64,000 nt of DNA from Chlamydia muridarum str. Nigg (lineage in GTDB: Bacteria; Chlamydiota; Chlamydiia; Chlamydiales; Chlamydiaceae). The stretch's first letter is position 1, and each line of letters starts with the position of its first letter. The notes under the pieces were generated by a model. It was given only the letters and a program-made list of their open reading frames with translations, searched no databases and was not told the origin of the DNA. The translations under genes and the position numbers were made by a program. The stretch covers positions 639,205 through 703,204 of the forward strand of contig NC_002620.2 of NCBI RefSeq assembly GCF_000006685.1, in the 5' to 3' direction. Of this stretch, positions 8,448 to 17,346 are shown in pieces.

Positions 8448-9629
8448 TCAAGCTTTTTCAAAAAAAACATTTAAAGAGTTTTGAGTATATGGAAGGTTAA
8501 TTAAAAAATTACTTCCCCAAAACCGATCTTTCCCTTGTAAAGAAAAAATTTCCATATAAGGGCTAGAAGACAGAACCCGAATGGTCTCTTTCTCCCCCTT
8601 AATCAACACGTCATGAGCTGGCCCCTTATAAGAGTCCGGTGCTCCAGTGCGTAGTTTAGGTCCGTTGGATACCTGACATTGTACCCCCTTGCAAAAGATA
8701 GCAAAAGAGGCTTCGTGATTTTCTTTATCCAAAGAAGAACGAATCATACATCTTTGCTCAGAAATTTCAATAGAGTAGCGCGAACTAATTCCCTGTAGGG
8801 CATCCTGCAAATAAGAAAAACCAGTTTGTCTGAAGCAGGGACGTGCTAAAGATGCTGAAAAAGATATTATGGTATCTTCACCTTTCTCTTGGCACAAGAA
8901 CTCTTTTACCCGACCACACAAACCAAACCCTAAACATTCTCCAGGATCACCTACGCAGGGGCCATAGTTAACAATCCCCACATCTCCAATAAAAAAAGCT
9001 CCTATTCCGCTTTTACAACCGCTACCGCTAACATAGGAAGAGAATGTGGACGTTCTTCTCATCCAAAAACCAAGAGAAGCATCTGTCAATGTTAACTGAT
9101 CCTTAATCTGAGTTTCTTTTTGGCAAAAAAGCAACTTACTTATCGCAGTTTTTTCCTGTTCCGATCTGTCGCCTTCTTGGCTCCATAATGCTGGGAAAAT
9201 TTTTCTCTCATGAGAAAACAGCGCATGTTGAAACGCAACCATTTTTTCCACGATTTCATAGCTTTCATCATAAAATTCTGCGATACGAGATAGCAACATA
9301 GCCATCTCAGCATGTTCTCCAGGGTAAGGAAGACCTCCCCATAAAAAACCTGCTCGACAAAATAATAATGCAGCCCCAGCATGGGTGTGATGCATACTGA
9401 GAAACTCATACCCAAGATCCAAGCCCTCTTCCAAAGCCGCTAATAAATAAGCTGCTCGAGCAATATCATGAACACGTAACAACGGATGATACAGAAAACA
9501 CTGCACGGAGGCTCTTCTCAGTTTCTTATTCTGAAAAGCTGCTATAAGATTCTTACTTTGAATGTCAAAATTCCTATTAGAGAACGCTTCTAACACATTC
9601 TCTAGCTCTAACCGTGATTCTACTAGCAT
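8448..9629 (-). CDS. Chlamydial conserved protein of unknown function (CT266-like)
   Basis: A 393-residue protein when started at ATG 9629 (a TTG at 9656 would add nine residues). There is no signal peptide or clear membrane segment. The N-terminal half looks helical and is rich in His, Cys and acidic residues (SMHHTHAGAALLF, PYPGEHAEMAML). The C-terminal half looks beta-rich with repeated Gly turns (GSGCKSGIGAFFIGDVGIVNYG). The Gly-Pro-Cys-Val-Gly-Asp-Pro-Gly-Glu-Cys stretch is striking but matches no motif I know. It lies between ihfA and accA on the same strand; the 132-bp gap after it carries the accA promoter, so it may be monocistronic or follow ihfA. I do not recognise a family beyond the chlamydial orthologue. 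Confidence 0.8.
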   Translation of the reverse strand: MLVESRLELENVLEAFSNRNFDIQSKNLIAAFQNKKLRRASVQCFLYHPLLRVHDIARAAYLLAALEEGLDLGYEFLSMHHTHAGAALLFCRAGFLWGGLPYPGEHAEMAMLLSRIAEFYDESYEIVEKMVAFQHALFSHERKIFPALWSQEGDRSEQEKTAISKLLFCQKETQIKDQLTLTDASLGFWMRRTSTFSSYVSGSGCKSGIGAFFIGDVGIVNYGPCVGDPGECLGFGLCGRVKEFLCQEKGEDTIISFSASLARPCFRQTGFSYLQDALQGISSRYSIEISEQRCMIRSSLDKENHEASFAIFCKGVQCQVSNGPKLRTGAPDSYKGPAHDVLIKGEKETIRVLSSSPYMEIFSLQGKDRFWGSNFLINLPYTQNSLNVFFEKA

Positions 9630-9746
9630 AGTCAATGAAAGGGCTTTCAGTAGCAAAAGATAATCTTGGGGAAAATTAGAGTCAAGCCTGTGTAACCATC
9701 AAGCTTGACCCTATGATCGAAAGCAGAGCGGGGAAAGGGAAGAGAA

Positions 9747-10049
9747 CTAAGAAGATTTTGTTGGTGTTTCAATCAAACGTTTCATTCTTTTGCCAGGAGT
9801 GAACTTCACGGCTCTTCTAGCAGGGATATGGATAGGCACTGCTGCATTCTTAGGGTTACGCCCAACTTTAGGTTTTCTTTCTACAACCTGCAGAACGCCA
9901 AAATCTCTAAACTCTAATCTATCCCCCTGAACCAGAGCATCTGTCATCTTATCCAAAAAATTTTGGATAACAGTTCTCACGTGGTTAGGATGTATTTTAT
10001 GATCTTGAGATATCGTACTGATTAGTTTCTTCTTAGTCATCGTTGCCAT
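9747..10049 (-). CDS. ihfA: HU/IHF-family DNA-binding protein
   Basis: A 100-residue DNABII protein. The core shows TKKKLISTISQDHKIHPN (helices 1-2), VIQNFLDKMTDAL, the FRDFGVLQV strand and a beta-arm VGRNPKNAAVPIHIPARRAVKFTPGK that contains the intercalating Pro region. It bends DNA as a dimer. A longer upstream frame exists, but AGGAGG at about 10060-10065, 11 nt before ATG 10049, sets this start. Only one such subunit is seen here, so a homodimer or a partner elsewhere is implied. Corresponds to CT267 (himD/ihfA). Confidence 0.93.
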   Translation of the reverse strand: MATMTKKKLISTISQDHKIHPNHVRTVIQNFLDKMTDALVQGDRLEFRDFGVLQVVERKPKVGRNPKNAAVPIHIPARRAVKFTPGKRMKRLIETPTKSS

Positions 10050-10114
10050 GGTAGCTCGTTGCCTCCTAGTTAAAGTGGTAACCCTTGCGTCCCTAAATAC
10101 CGCAATATATGCGT

Positions 10115-10142
10115 ATAATATGCATTCATCCTTTGGATTCAA
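10115..10142 (-). promoter_or_regulatory. Candidate sigma66 promoter of ihfA
   Basis: Minus-strand TTGAAT (10137-10142), 16-bp spacer, TATTAT (10115-10120), giving a transcript that begins near 10108 and a leader of about 60 nt containing the AGGAGG site. Confidence 0.45.
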
Positions 10143-10269
10143 GACTTTTTTTTATATTTCCAATGAACGCACAAAATCTACCCGTGAGTTGCACTCAACT
10201 GAAACCTCAGCTACTAAGAATATCTTTTCGAATACTTAAAGGTTTTGTTAAAGCCCTCTCTCCCCCAGA

Positions 10270-11061
10270 TTATTTATACACTTTTTTTACTCCCGAATTC
10301 CCCGCTGTAGTCTTTTTAATCTGTCGATTAAGAATAAAGGCATGTATTCCTTCAGAAATACCTTTAGCTAAATGCGAACGATAACGGGAGTCTAAAAGAG
10401 CTGCTCGCTCTTTTGGATTAGAGAGGAACCCTGTTTCTACCAGGACCGCAGGCATGGAGGTTTCTCGGATAACTGCAAAATTACCCTCTTTAACCTTACG
10501 CTCCCGCAAAGCCCCATTCTTTTGCATGAAAGCTAGAATCGATTTCCCAAGGTTCTCTGATTTTTTAGTTCTCAATACATTTTTATCATTATAAAAATAG
10601 ACCTCTGTACCTAAAGCAGAGGTATTAGAGGAGTAATTACAATGGATACTAACAAAAACATCTGCTTTGTTTTGGTTTGCTATCGCCGCTCGCTTATTCA
10701 AATCCACATAAACATCTGTGGATCTTGTCATGATCGTCTTATATCCCATTCGGCGTAGATACCCCTGCACACTTAAAGCTATTGATAAAGCTAAAGACTT
10801 CTCTTTATATCGCAGCTCCTTATCCGCAGTTCCTTCATCCTTACCACCATGGCCAGGATCTATCACAATAAGCTCATTTCGACTTACCTTGGGAACAACA
10901 GGAGTATTTACAGCATCCGAAAAACACTTATCCGGACCGACACCCAAAGCAAGCAGTAAAAACAAGAATTTTGAATTAATAAATCGAGGCCAAAGCTTCA
11001 CACACAACCTCTCGATCATCAAAGACAATCGTCTGATGTTTGAAGATCTGATATACCTCAT
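10270..11061 (-). CDS. amiA: N-acetylmuramoyl-L-alanine amidase (Amidase_3)
   Basis: A zinc-dependent peptidoglycan amidase that cuts the bond between MurNAc and the stem peptide. Motifs: VIDPGHGGKDEG (first zinc His), the Glu-containing RYKEKSLALS, VFVSIHCNY (second His) and the catalytic-Glu strand VLVETGFLSNPKE. An N-terminal hydrophobic segment (FINSKFLFLLLALGVG) followed by Ala indicates export to the periplasm. From memory, chlamydial AmiA also has carboxypeptidase activity. The start is uncertain: ATG 11061 has GGGAAGGGAC just upstream, ATG 11019 gives a more typical short signal peptide. With 11061 the gene overlaps murE by 86 bp, an unusually long same-strand overlap. Corresponds to CT268. 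Confidence 0.9.
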   Translation of the reverse strand: MRYIRSSNIRRLSLMIERLCVKLWPRFINSKFLFLLLALGVGPDKCFSDAVNTPVVPKVSRNELIVIDPGHGGKDEGTADKELRYKEKSLALSIALSVQGYLRRMGYKTIMTRSTDVYVDLNKRAAIANQNKADVFVSIHCNYSSNTSALGTEVYFYNDKNVLRTKKSENLGKSILAFMQKNGALRERKVKEGNFAVIRETSMPAVLVETGFLSNPKERAALLDSRYRSHLAKGISEGIHAFILNRQIKKTTAGNSGVKKVYK

Positions 11062-12427
11062 GTCCCTTCCCTGCAACTAACACAATATCCTTATCCAAAG
11101 CCATTGATATTGCTTTAACGATGGCTAATCTTCTATCACTTTCAATAACATAGCGATCTGTTGAAAATCCTGAACATATATCAGCAATGATCTGATCTGG
11201 ATCTTCAGTTCTGGGATTATCTGAAGTGACAACAGAAAAACCATAAGTCTCAGCAACCTTTGCCATAATAGGCCTCTTGCTATGATCCCGATCCCCACCA
11301 CATCCGAATACAATAATTAACCGTCCATCTGCAGGAAGCAGTTGCGATAAGATTTTACATACATTATCCAATGCATCTGGAGTATGTGCATAATCGATAT
11401 AAATAGGACAAGGACCAGATAGAACTGGCTCCAAACGCCCTTTTGGAGCAGATAAATAACGAACATAATGTACTAGCTCTGCAAAATCTCCTCCCAGAAT
11501 TTGATGGACTACTGACAGAGCAGCTAAAACATTGTACACATTATGTTCCCCTACCAAAGAGGTCTCACAAGAGAAAACATTTCCCTGATATAAGATATCG
11601 AAAGTGGACCCCAAAGAAGAAAATTTCAGATTTACAGCGCGATAATCCGCCTCTTGATGTACGGCATAAGAAACTCCTCTGGCAGGAGAAATTTCTAAAA
11701 AGCTTTGCGCATACTCACAATCCGAATTAACAACCGCAACCCCATGCTCTGGGAGAGAAACAAATAACTGCTTTTTAGCAACAACATACTCCTCAAAAGA
11801 ACCATGAAAATCTAAATGATCTAACGAGACATTAGTCAGAACCCCTGCTAAAAATTCCGTTTCGCGAACCCTACCAAGAGCAAGTCCTATCGAGGATACT
11901 TCCACAACAGCTGATGATAAGTTCTGTTTAACCATTTCAGCAAAGTACTTTTGCAATAAGATAGCATCTGGAGTCGTAAAACTATCTATAATTCGGTGTT
12001 CTCCTAAAATATGCTCTATAGTCCCAACAAGCCCTGTACATCGCCCTTTATACTCCATGAGCTCTCTAGCTAAAGCAGAAACCGTTGTTTTCCCATTAGT
12101 TCCTGTAACCCCTATAACATCCAGGCGTTTCGAAGGATCATTATAGAATCGTGCTGCTAAACAAGCCTCCAAAGCAGTAAGATCTTCTGTAACAATCTGA
12201 ACAACTGATAGAAAGGGATTATATAAAGAAGAAAGAATGGCAATTGCGCCATTCTCAACAGCTTGGCCTGAATAGTCGTTTCCATTACACATTTGACCTT
12301 GGCGAGCAATAAAAATATCTCCCACCCCCGTACAACGAGAGTCTCGAGTCAAATTTCTAACAGGAATAGACTCAACTTTCCCATAGATTTTAGCCGGAAT
12401 ATCCCGAAGAAGCTGGTCTAAATGCAT
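10976..12427 (-). CDS. murE: UDP-MurNAc-tripeptide synthetase (meso-DAP adding)
   Basis: A 483-residue Mur ligase starting at ATG 12427 (an in-frame GTG nine bases upstream is less likely). Domains: N-terminal UDP-binding (1-95), central ATPase with VTGTNGKTT at about 105-115 and the carbamoyl-lysine region, and a C-terminal domain with the DNPRTEDP motif. That motif is diagnostic for meso-diaminopimelate as substrate. MurE adds meso-DAP to UDP-MurNAc-L-Ala-D-Glu in the cytoplasm; chlamydiae make small amounts of peptidoglycan for division. Gene order rsmH-ftsL-pbp3-murE is the start of the classical dcw cluster, here interrupted by a small plus-strand gene. Corresponds to CT269. Confidence 0.96.
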   Translation of the reverse strand: MHLDQLLRDIPAKIYGKVESIPVRNLTRDSRCTGVGDIFIARQGQMCNGNDYSGQAVENGAIAILSSLYNPFLSVVQIVTEDLTALEACLAARFYNDPSKRLDVIGVTGTNGKTTVSALARELMEYKGRCTGLVGTIEHILGEHRIIDSFTTPDAILLQKYFAEMVKQNLSSAVVEVSSIGLALGRVRETEFLAGVLTNVSLDHLDFHGSFEEYVVAKKQLFVSLPEHGVAVVNSDCEYAQSFLEISPARGVSYAVHQEADYRAVNLKFSSLGSTFDILYQGNVFSCETSLVGEHNVYNVLAALSVVHQILGGDFAELVHYVRYLSAPKGRLEPVLSGPCPIYIDYAHTPDALDNVCKILSQLLPADGRLIIVFGCGGDRDHSKRPIMAKVAETYGFSVVTSDNPRTEDPDQIIADICSGFSTDRYVIESDRRLAIVKAISMALDKDIVLVAGKGHEVYQIFKHQTIVFDDREVVCEALASIY

Positions 12428-12634
12428 GCCGAACACCTAAAAAACGTATGCAAAGGCTTCAAAAAGCGTTCTCGAATAATTTACTATACAAACATTCGTT
12501 GTCAAGCTTTGTCCACAACTAACACTCGCACATTAGAGAAAAGCTCCTACCTAGATCTTCTTCGAGATTTACTCTTTCACAAAAAATGTAACTGTTATAT
12601 GGGTGAAAGAAATCTTTGTTATGAGATCCAAATT

Positions 12635-12745
12635 ATGAAACTACTCTTCTCTGTGTTGCTCTTCTCTTCTCCAGTATTACTCATTCCAGGATGCACGCTC
12701 ATTCCTCAACAACAAGCTTTAACACATTCTCTTTCATCGAAATAA
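12635..12745 (+). CDS. Predicted 36-residue lipoprotein
   Basis: A tiny ORF: ATG at 12635, TAA at 12743-12745. The product has a basic start (MK), a hydrophobic stretch LLFSVLLFSSPVLL, a lipobox-like IPGC with Cys20, and a 16-residue polar tail (TLIPQQQALTHSLSSK). That is the layout of entericidin- or colicin-lysis-type micro-lipoproteins. It stands on the opposite strand between the divergent murE start and the pbp3 stop, ending 4 bp before the pbp3 stop. A poor SD and a weak TGTTAT -10-like element (about 12593) precede it. No family is recognised. It may be a spurious ORF, but signal sequence plus lipobox in the only gap of this cluster argues for a gene. Confidence 0.5.
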   Translation: MKLLFSVLLFSSPVLLIPGCTLIPQQQALTHSLSSK

Positions 12746-12749
12746 ATTA

Positions 12750-14693
12750 CTATTTGCCATTCCAATCGTTATACAAAATTTTCAACTGAGTAATTTCTTC
12801 TTTCCAATCGTTTTGTTGTTGATCTTCCGGCACACCTAGATACGGCAATATTCGAGACGCTATTCTAGAAAAAACTGGGGCAGCACATCGCCCGCCCATG
12901 TAATTTTTAGTACCATCTTCTCTTACCCCGTGGGCAGGATCATCAATAGAAACAAGAATCACCAAAGGAACAGCTGTTTCCGACAAAGCAGTTATAGGCG
13001 CAAGTCCGATGAATGAGGCGATATGCCGTTTCTTATCATATCGCCCATTAACAAGCTTTTCAGTTGTACCTGTTTTCCCAGCACTAGAATAGCCTTTAGG
13101 AGCTGCACGAAATCCTGTCCCTCCTAAACAAGTTGTAAAGCGCATGGCACGCACAACATCTGAAACAATTGTTTCAGAAAGCAAACGAATTTTTTCCGGC
13201 TTTTCGGAAAAGATTATTTCTTCTCCAGAAGGAGAAACAACTCTTTTTACTAATGTGGGACGCACTAAAAACCCGCCATTACCAAAAACCGCATATGCTT
13301 GCACCATTTGCATACTTGTAGCCAATAAATTATAGCCCATAGCTAAAGAATACGGAGTTGATAAAGACCACTCTGGGGACCCATTTCTATGAAAACGCTT
13401 TCTTGAAGGAACCAAACCTACAGCCTCTGCAGGCAATTCTATCCCGGTTTTCTTTCCAAAACCAAAATCCTGTAAACGCTGCTCATACCAATCTGCCCCC
13501 AACTTTTGCACAATACGATCTGCAAGTTGAGCCATATATACATTGGAAGATTTTTGAATCGCCATGTACATATTTAAGTATCGATTATTCACAATGTCTC
13601 GGAGAGGCATTTTTTGACGCCCAGGAAACAAACGTCGGCTAACATCTATCGGCGCATAAGGATCAAAAAGAACTTCTCCATAACGTTTTTGCGACTCTTC
13701 ATTTGCCAATAAGGCAATAGCGATAGTCAGCGGCTTCATAATAGACCCAGGCTCAAAAACATCACTAACTGCTTTGACCTTGGTATCTTCTATCCGGTCC
13801 TCACAATTAAAAAACTCTCGATACCCTACTGGATTAAAGAAAGGATACTGTGCTAAAGCAAGAATCTCTCCCGTATGTGAATTAAGCACAACAACTCGCC
13901 CACTGCGAGCCTTTGCCTCTAATACTCCTATAGCTATTTCTTGTTCTGCAATTGTTTGAATGTTGGCATCTATTGTTAAATAAACATCACTCCCATCTCT
14001 AGGAATTTTTGTTACTTTATCGACATCCAAACGGTTTAAAGGAGATCGCAATAGCTTACGCTCACCGTTTTCTCCTTTCAACAGATGATTAAAATAAGCT
14101 TCCAATCCTCCTGTAGGGAAAGCTTCGCCTGATTTTTCATCTTTCACTTCTCGGAGAGTATGTAAAACTTGTCCCAATAGCTGTCCAAAAGGATAAGAAC
14201 GCTGGTAGTCACTAATAAAAAATAGCGCGTTAGTAGGGATTTTATGCTTGATAGCGAATGGCTTCCACCAAGATAAAATACGATCTCTGATGGAAGAGTC
14301 TAAAGAAACATATAGCTTACGGTAACGCGATTTCCTATCAAACTCATTACGGATACTTTGATAATCTCCTTCTCCTACCATGACGACAACCATATGAGCG
14401 ATCTCATCACGGTATTCTTCAGGGACAACAACCGCATCCAAACACAAATGAAACTTAGTAACATCAATGGCTAGCGGTTGAAACTGCTCTTTTTCGCCTT
14501 TACGCAAACTTGTATTAGCAAAAAAAGTTCCCCTTTGAAAAGGGTCCTCAACACGAAATTCATGTTGATTTGCCGCCTCCATAGCCCAACGCTCTCCATC
14601 ACAAATTTGAATTTTGTAATAACGAACTATTAAAAGTGCGTATAGAGACAAAACCCCAACAACGATTAGAGTTAATTGTCTACGGTAATTCAT
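12750..14693 (-). CDS. pbp3: Penicillin-binding protein 3 / FtsI-type transpeptidase
   Basis: A 647-residue class B PBP from ATG 14693; a GTG at 14720 would extend it by nine residues. One N-terminal membrane anchor (about 8-28), a pedestal domain (30-240) and the transpeptidase domain with SxxK (GSIMKPLT), SxN (KSSNVYM) and KTG (AGKTGTTEK) motifs. It crosslinks septal peptidoglycan in the periplasm and partners FtsW/FtsL. The start overlaps ftsL by 14 bp, so rsmH-ftsL-pbp3 are translationally coupled. Corresponds to CT270. In Chlamydia, which lacks FtsZ, this protein works with the MreB-based division system (established knowledge, not visible here). Confidence 0.95.
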   Translation of the reverse strand: MNYRRQLTLIVVGVLSLYALLIVRYYKIQICDGERWAMEAANQHEFRVEDPFQRGTFFANTSLRKGEKEQFQPLAIDVTKFHLCLDAVVVPEEYRDEIAHMVVVMVGEGDYQSIRNEFDRKSRYRKLYVSLDSSIRDRILSWWKPFAIKHKIPTNALFFISDYQRSYPFGQLLGQVLHTLREVKDEKSGEAFPTGGLEAYFNHLLKGENGERKLLRSPLNRLDVDKVTKIPRDGSDVYLTIDANIQTIAEQEIAIGVLEAKARSGRVVVLNSHTGEILALAQYPFFNPVGYREFFNCEDRIEDTKVKAVSDVFEPGSIMKPLTIAIALLANEESQKRYGEVLFDPYAPIDVSRRLFPGRQKMPLRDIVNNRYLNMYMAIQKSSNVYMAQLADRIVQKLGADWYEQRLQDFGFGKKTGIELPAEAVGLVPSRKRFHRNGSPEWSLSTPYSLAMGYNLLATSMQMVQAYAVFGNGGFLVRPTLVKRVVSPSGEEIIFSEKPEKIRLLSETIVSDVVRAMRFTTCLGGTGFRAAPKGYSSAGKTGTTEKLVNGRYDKKRHIASFIGLAPITALSETAVPLVILVSIDDPAHGVREDGTKNYMGGRCAAPVFSRIASRILPYLGVPEDQQQNDWKEEITQLKILYNDWNGK

Positions 14694-14970
14694 AAGATAA
14701 AACGCTGATTTTCTCCTCACTAGGATACTCTAGATACTGGTACTCCGGAAGAGAAGCTATCTGTAACAAGTGTTCAGGGCTTTCTAGTTTCTCCAGCAGG
14801 AAACTGAGTGCAACATTCTCTTGTTCTACTTGACGTAACCGAGCCCATAAACAAGGAATTTCTAACCGAAGTTTAGTAAGATCATTTTGTTTATCTATAT
14901 ACCGATAAAGAGCGCAGCACAAAAGACTTAAACATACAAACAGCCGCGAGAACCGATACCTATTCATCAC
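14680..14970 (-). CDS. ftsL: FtsL-like division protein
   Basis: A 96-residue bitopic protein: short basic N-terminus (MMNRYRFSR), one membrane helix ([13 protein letters not shown]) and a periplasmic helical, leucine-zipper-like segment ([31 protein letters not shown]). Sequence identity to FtsL families is low, but size, topology and the position between rsmH and pbp3 are exactly those of ftsL in the dcw cluster. It overlaps rsmH by 11 bp and pbp3 by 14 bp. Corresponds to CT271, long annotated as hypothetical. The role in divisome assembly is inferred from context. Confidence 0.72.
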
Positions 14971-15868
14971 TTATCTTTAAACTCTTCTCAAAACACCGCA
15001 ACTTAGCCGAGCGTGATCGAGGATTCTTCCTAGTTTCTTCATAAGTTGGCATGATTACCTTTTTGGTCAATACTCGCCCCTCTCCTCTTGCCTCAGCTTC
15101 TCTAAAAGCCCACTTAACAGGACGATCATCTAAACTACAAAAAGAAATGATAGCTAAACGACCACCAGGACGCAGCCAACGCAAAGCGGAATCCAATAAA
15201 ACTTTTAATTGCGCCCCTTCTTGATTAACATAAATGCGCAAAGCTTGAAATATCAATGTTAATGGATGAATTTTTTTTCTTAATCGATAGGATGGGAAAA
15301 CCCCTGACGTTGCATCCTTTAGATCCTTAACCGTTAAAATCTTTTTCTTTTTCCTAAAATGAACCACAGCATTTGCAGCGCTCCTCCAAAGAGGCTCTTC
15401 TCCATATTTTCGGAAAATTTCTCCTATTTCCTCTTCTCTTAAAGAATTCAGCACCTCACTAGCAGTAATACCTCGAGAAGTATCCATTCGCATATCTAAG
15501 GGGTGATCCTCCCCTTGAAAACTAAATCCTCGTTCAAGGTCCGTTAATTGCATAGAGGAAACTCCTAAATCAGCAAGCACCCCATCATACATCCCATCAG
15601 GAGTTAGCGCGTTAACCTCATCAAACGAGGCATGACGCAAACACACTCGCCCCTTGAAAGGAAGCAACCTTTTCTCTGACAAAGCCAGAGCAGACAGATC
15701 TCTGTCGGACCCATCATAATGTTCTATTGAGGGGAATGAAGTTAGAAAAGCTTCTGCATGACCACCTGCGCCGACAGTAACGTCACAAAAAGTAGTAGGA
15801 TGCTGGTCCTGAAATAATGAAAGACTCTCTTTTACCAAAACGGGAATATGAGGAATGGAATCAGTCAC
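14960..15868 (-). CDS. rsmH: 16S rRNA m4C1402 methyltransferase
   Basis: A 302-residue RsmH (MraW/YabC). Motifs: [16 protein letters not shown] (SAM binding), [46 protein letters not shown] and [13 protein letters not shown]. These are full matches to the family, including the Asp-rich substrate loop. It N4-methylates C1402 in the ribosomal P site together with RsmI. It is the first gene of the leftward division cluster; its promoter must lie in the 255-bp gap shared with the divergent CT273-like gene. Corresponds to CT272. Confidence 0.96.
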
Positions 15869-16066
15869 AAGAAACCTTTTACATAAAAAATTATCCTATT
15901 AAGCCGCAAAAACACTCTCTTCAAAACGTTCTCTTGCAGCTAAAGTAAAAGGCTTTAGTTTATCGTATATTTAGTTAAAAGCACAGTTATTCAATAAAAT
16001 CTATTCTCAATGACTTTTATCTAAACTCTTAAAAATATTGGCGTTACATCCTTATCTTAGCCACAC

Positions 16067-16094
16067 TTGACTTTTTCCCTCCCCCGATTATGAT
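16067..16094 (+). promoter_or_regulatory. Sigma66-type promoter of the CT273-CT274-like pair
   Basis: TTGACT (16067-16072), 16-bp spacer with a C-rich run, TATGAT (16089-16094); the transcript would start near 16101 and carries AGGAGA just before the ATG at 16124. This is one of the clearest promoters in the window. Confidence 0.6.
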
Positions 16095-16123
16095 TAAAAT
16101 TATAAGCCTTTCATAGGAGACTT

Positions 16124-16684
16124 ATGGTCGAGATTTTCAACTACAGCACCTCGGTATACGAGAAGCACAGCTCTACAAATAAGCTCGTTAGTGATTTTCG
16201 TAAGGAAATCCAGATGGAAGGTGCGGCTATTCGCGATATAGCTAAGCATGCTCAAATCTTAGATATGACGCCTAAGCCTTCGGCTCTGTCGACGCTTATG
16301 CAAACCAATAAAAAAACATGCTGGGCCTCCTTTTCTCCTCCAGCAAATTTTCATAAGCAACGATTTTCCACTCCCTACCTAGTTCCATCTCTTGGCTCTC
16401 CAGACAAACAAGACCAAGACATGGAGAAGATTTCCTCTTATTTAAAAGTTCTGACCAGAGGGAAATTTTCCTATCGCTCAGAAACGTCCCCCTTGTTAAA
16501 AAAAAATAAGCCTTCATCTGATCAAGACGATACCTCCAAACAAAGCTTTGACCAAGACGAGGAAGAGGATGCTTTGGTTCATGAAGGTAAGATATTACTC
16601 AGAGCATTAGATCAAGGGATTAAAAGCTCTAATCTTCTAATTGACTACGTCATTTCTCGTATTTTTCAATTCGTACAAGGTTAA
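16124..16684 (+). CDS. Unknown chlamydial protein, candidate T3S-associated (CT273-like)
   Basis: A 186-residue soluble protein without signal peptide. The N-terminus is polar, Ser/Thr-rich and Tyr-containing (MVEIFNYSTSVYEKHSSTN), a composition common in T3S substrates. The middle (80-150) is low-complexity with Lys-, Ser- and Asp/Gln-rich runs ending in an acidic patch DEEEDAL. The C-terminal 30 residues form an amphipathic helix. No family is recognised. The next gene (6 bp downstream) encodes a TPR protein like class II T3S chaperones, so a substrate/chaperone pair is a reasonable guess. Strong promoter and AGGAGA site upstream. Corresponds to CT273. Confidence 0.8.
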   Translation: MVEIFNYSTSVYEKHSSTNKLVSDFRKEIQMEGAAIRDIAKHAQILDMTPKPSALSTLMQTNKKTCWASFSPPANFHKQRFSTPYLVPSLGSPDKQDQDMEKISSYLKVLTRGKFSYRSETSPLLKKNKPSSDQDDTSKQSFDQDEEEDALVHEGKILLRALDQGIKSSNLLIDYVISRIFQFVQG

Positions 16685-16690
16685 ATATAT

Positions 16691-17110
16691 ATGCTAGATA
16701 ATGAGTGGAAAGCAATTTTAGGATGGGGAGACGAAGAACTTGAAGAGCTCCGCATTTCCGGGTATTCATTTCTTCGCCAGGGGCACTATCAAAAAGCTAT
16801 TCTTTTTTTTGAAGCTCTAATTATCCTAGATCCTTTGAGTGTTTATGATTTTCAGACTTTAGGGGGTCTTTACTTGCAAATCAATGAGAATGCCAAAGCG
16901 CTCTATATCTTAGATCAAGCTTTGCGTATGCAAGGAGATCATCTCCCTACTCTCCTTAATAAAACTAAAGCGCTATTTTGTCTTGGACGCATAGAGGAGG
17001 CATCCGCAATAGCTTCTTACCTAACTTCATGTGCAGATCCTATTATCGCCGATGATGCGGAAGCTTTACTACTTAGCTATGTGAAAACTCCTTTAATTAC
17101 CGCTCGATAA
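16691..17110 (+). CDS. TPR protein resembling LcrH/SycD class II T3S chaperones
   Basis: A 139-residue all-helical protein with about three tetratricopeptide repeats: LRISGYSFLRQGHYQKAILFFEALIILDP, then FQTLGGLYLQINENAKALYILDQAL, then LLNKTKALFCLGRIEEASAIASYL (described here in pieces from residues 21 to 110). LcrH/SycD chaperones, which hold translocators and other hydrophobic effectors, have this size and layout. It lacks the longer N-terminal helix of typical SycD, so it is a divergent member or a general TPR adaptor. It lies 6 bp after the CT273-like gene and should be co-transcribed with it. Corresponds to CT274. Confidence 0.75.
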   Translation: MLDNEWKAILGWGDEELEELRISGYSFLRQGHYQKAILFFEALIILDPLSVYDFQTLGGLYLQINENAKALYILDQALRMQGDHLPTLLNKTKALFCLGRIEEASAIASYLTSCADPIIADDAEALLLSYVKTPLITAR

Positions 17111-17346
17111 ATCTATTTGTTTTTAAAACCTCTTTTTTTTTCAAAAACGAGTCTTTTGTTATTGAGTATTTGTTCTTTTGACTTTCCGTTTTATGAAAAT
17201 TTTAATAGAAAAATCTCGTATCCCTAAGCGTATTTTTGAACGAAATGTATTGATTGCTTATCGATAGCAGTGCTACATTTGCGGTTTTCTCCAGGAGGAG
17301 GATACATTACCGAATCCTTAATTCCTTAAGCGATAAAGAGAATGTG

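Noticed and set aside
11443..11730. 95-codon plus-strand ORF inside murE
   Set aside because: Antisense to the Mur ligase core; no signal, motif or ribosome site.
17254..17346. Upstream TTG extension of dnaA by 31 codons
   Set aside because: The extension lacks DnaA homology; ATG 17347 gives the usual start of domain I and a length of 455.
17111..17346. Possible replication origin near dnaA
   Set aside because: No cluster of TTATCCACA-like boxes, no dnaN/gyrB neighbours; chlamydial second dnaA copies are not origin markers.
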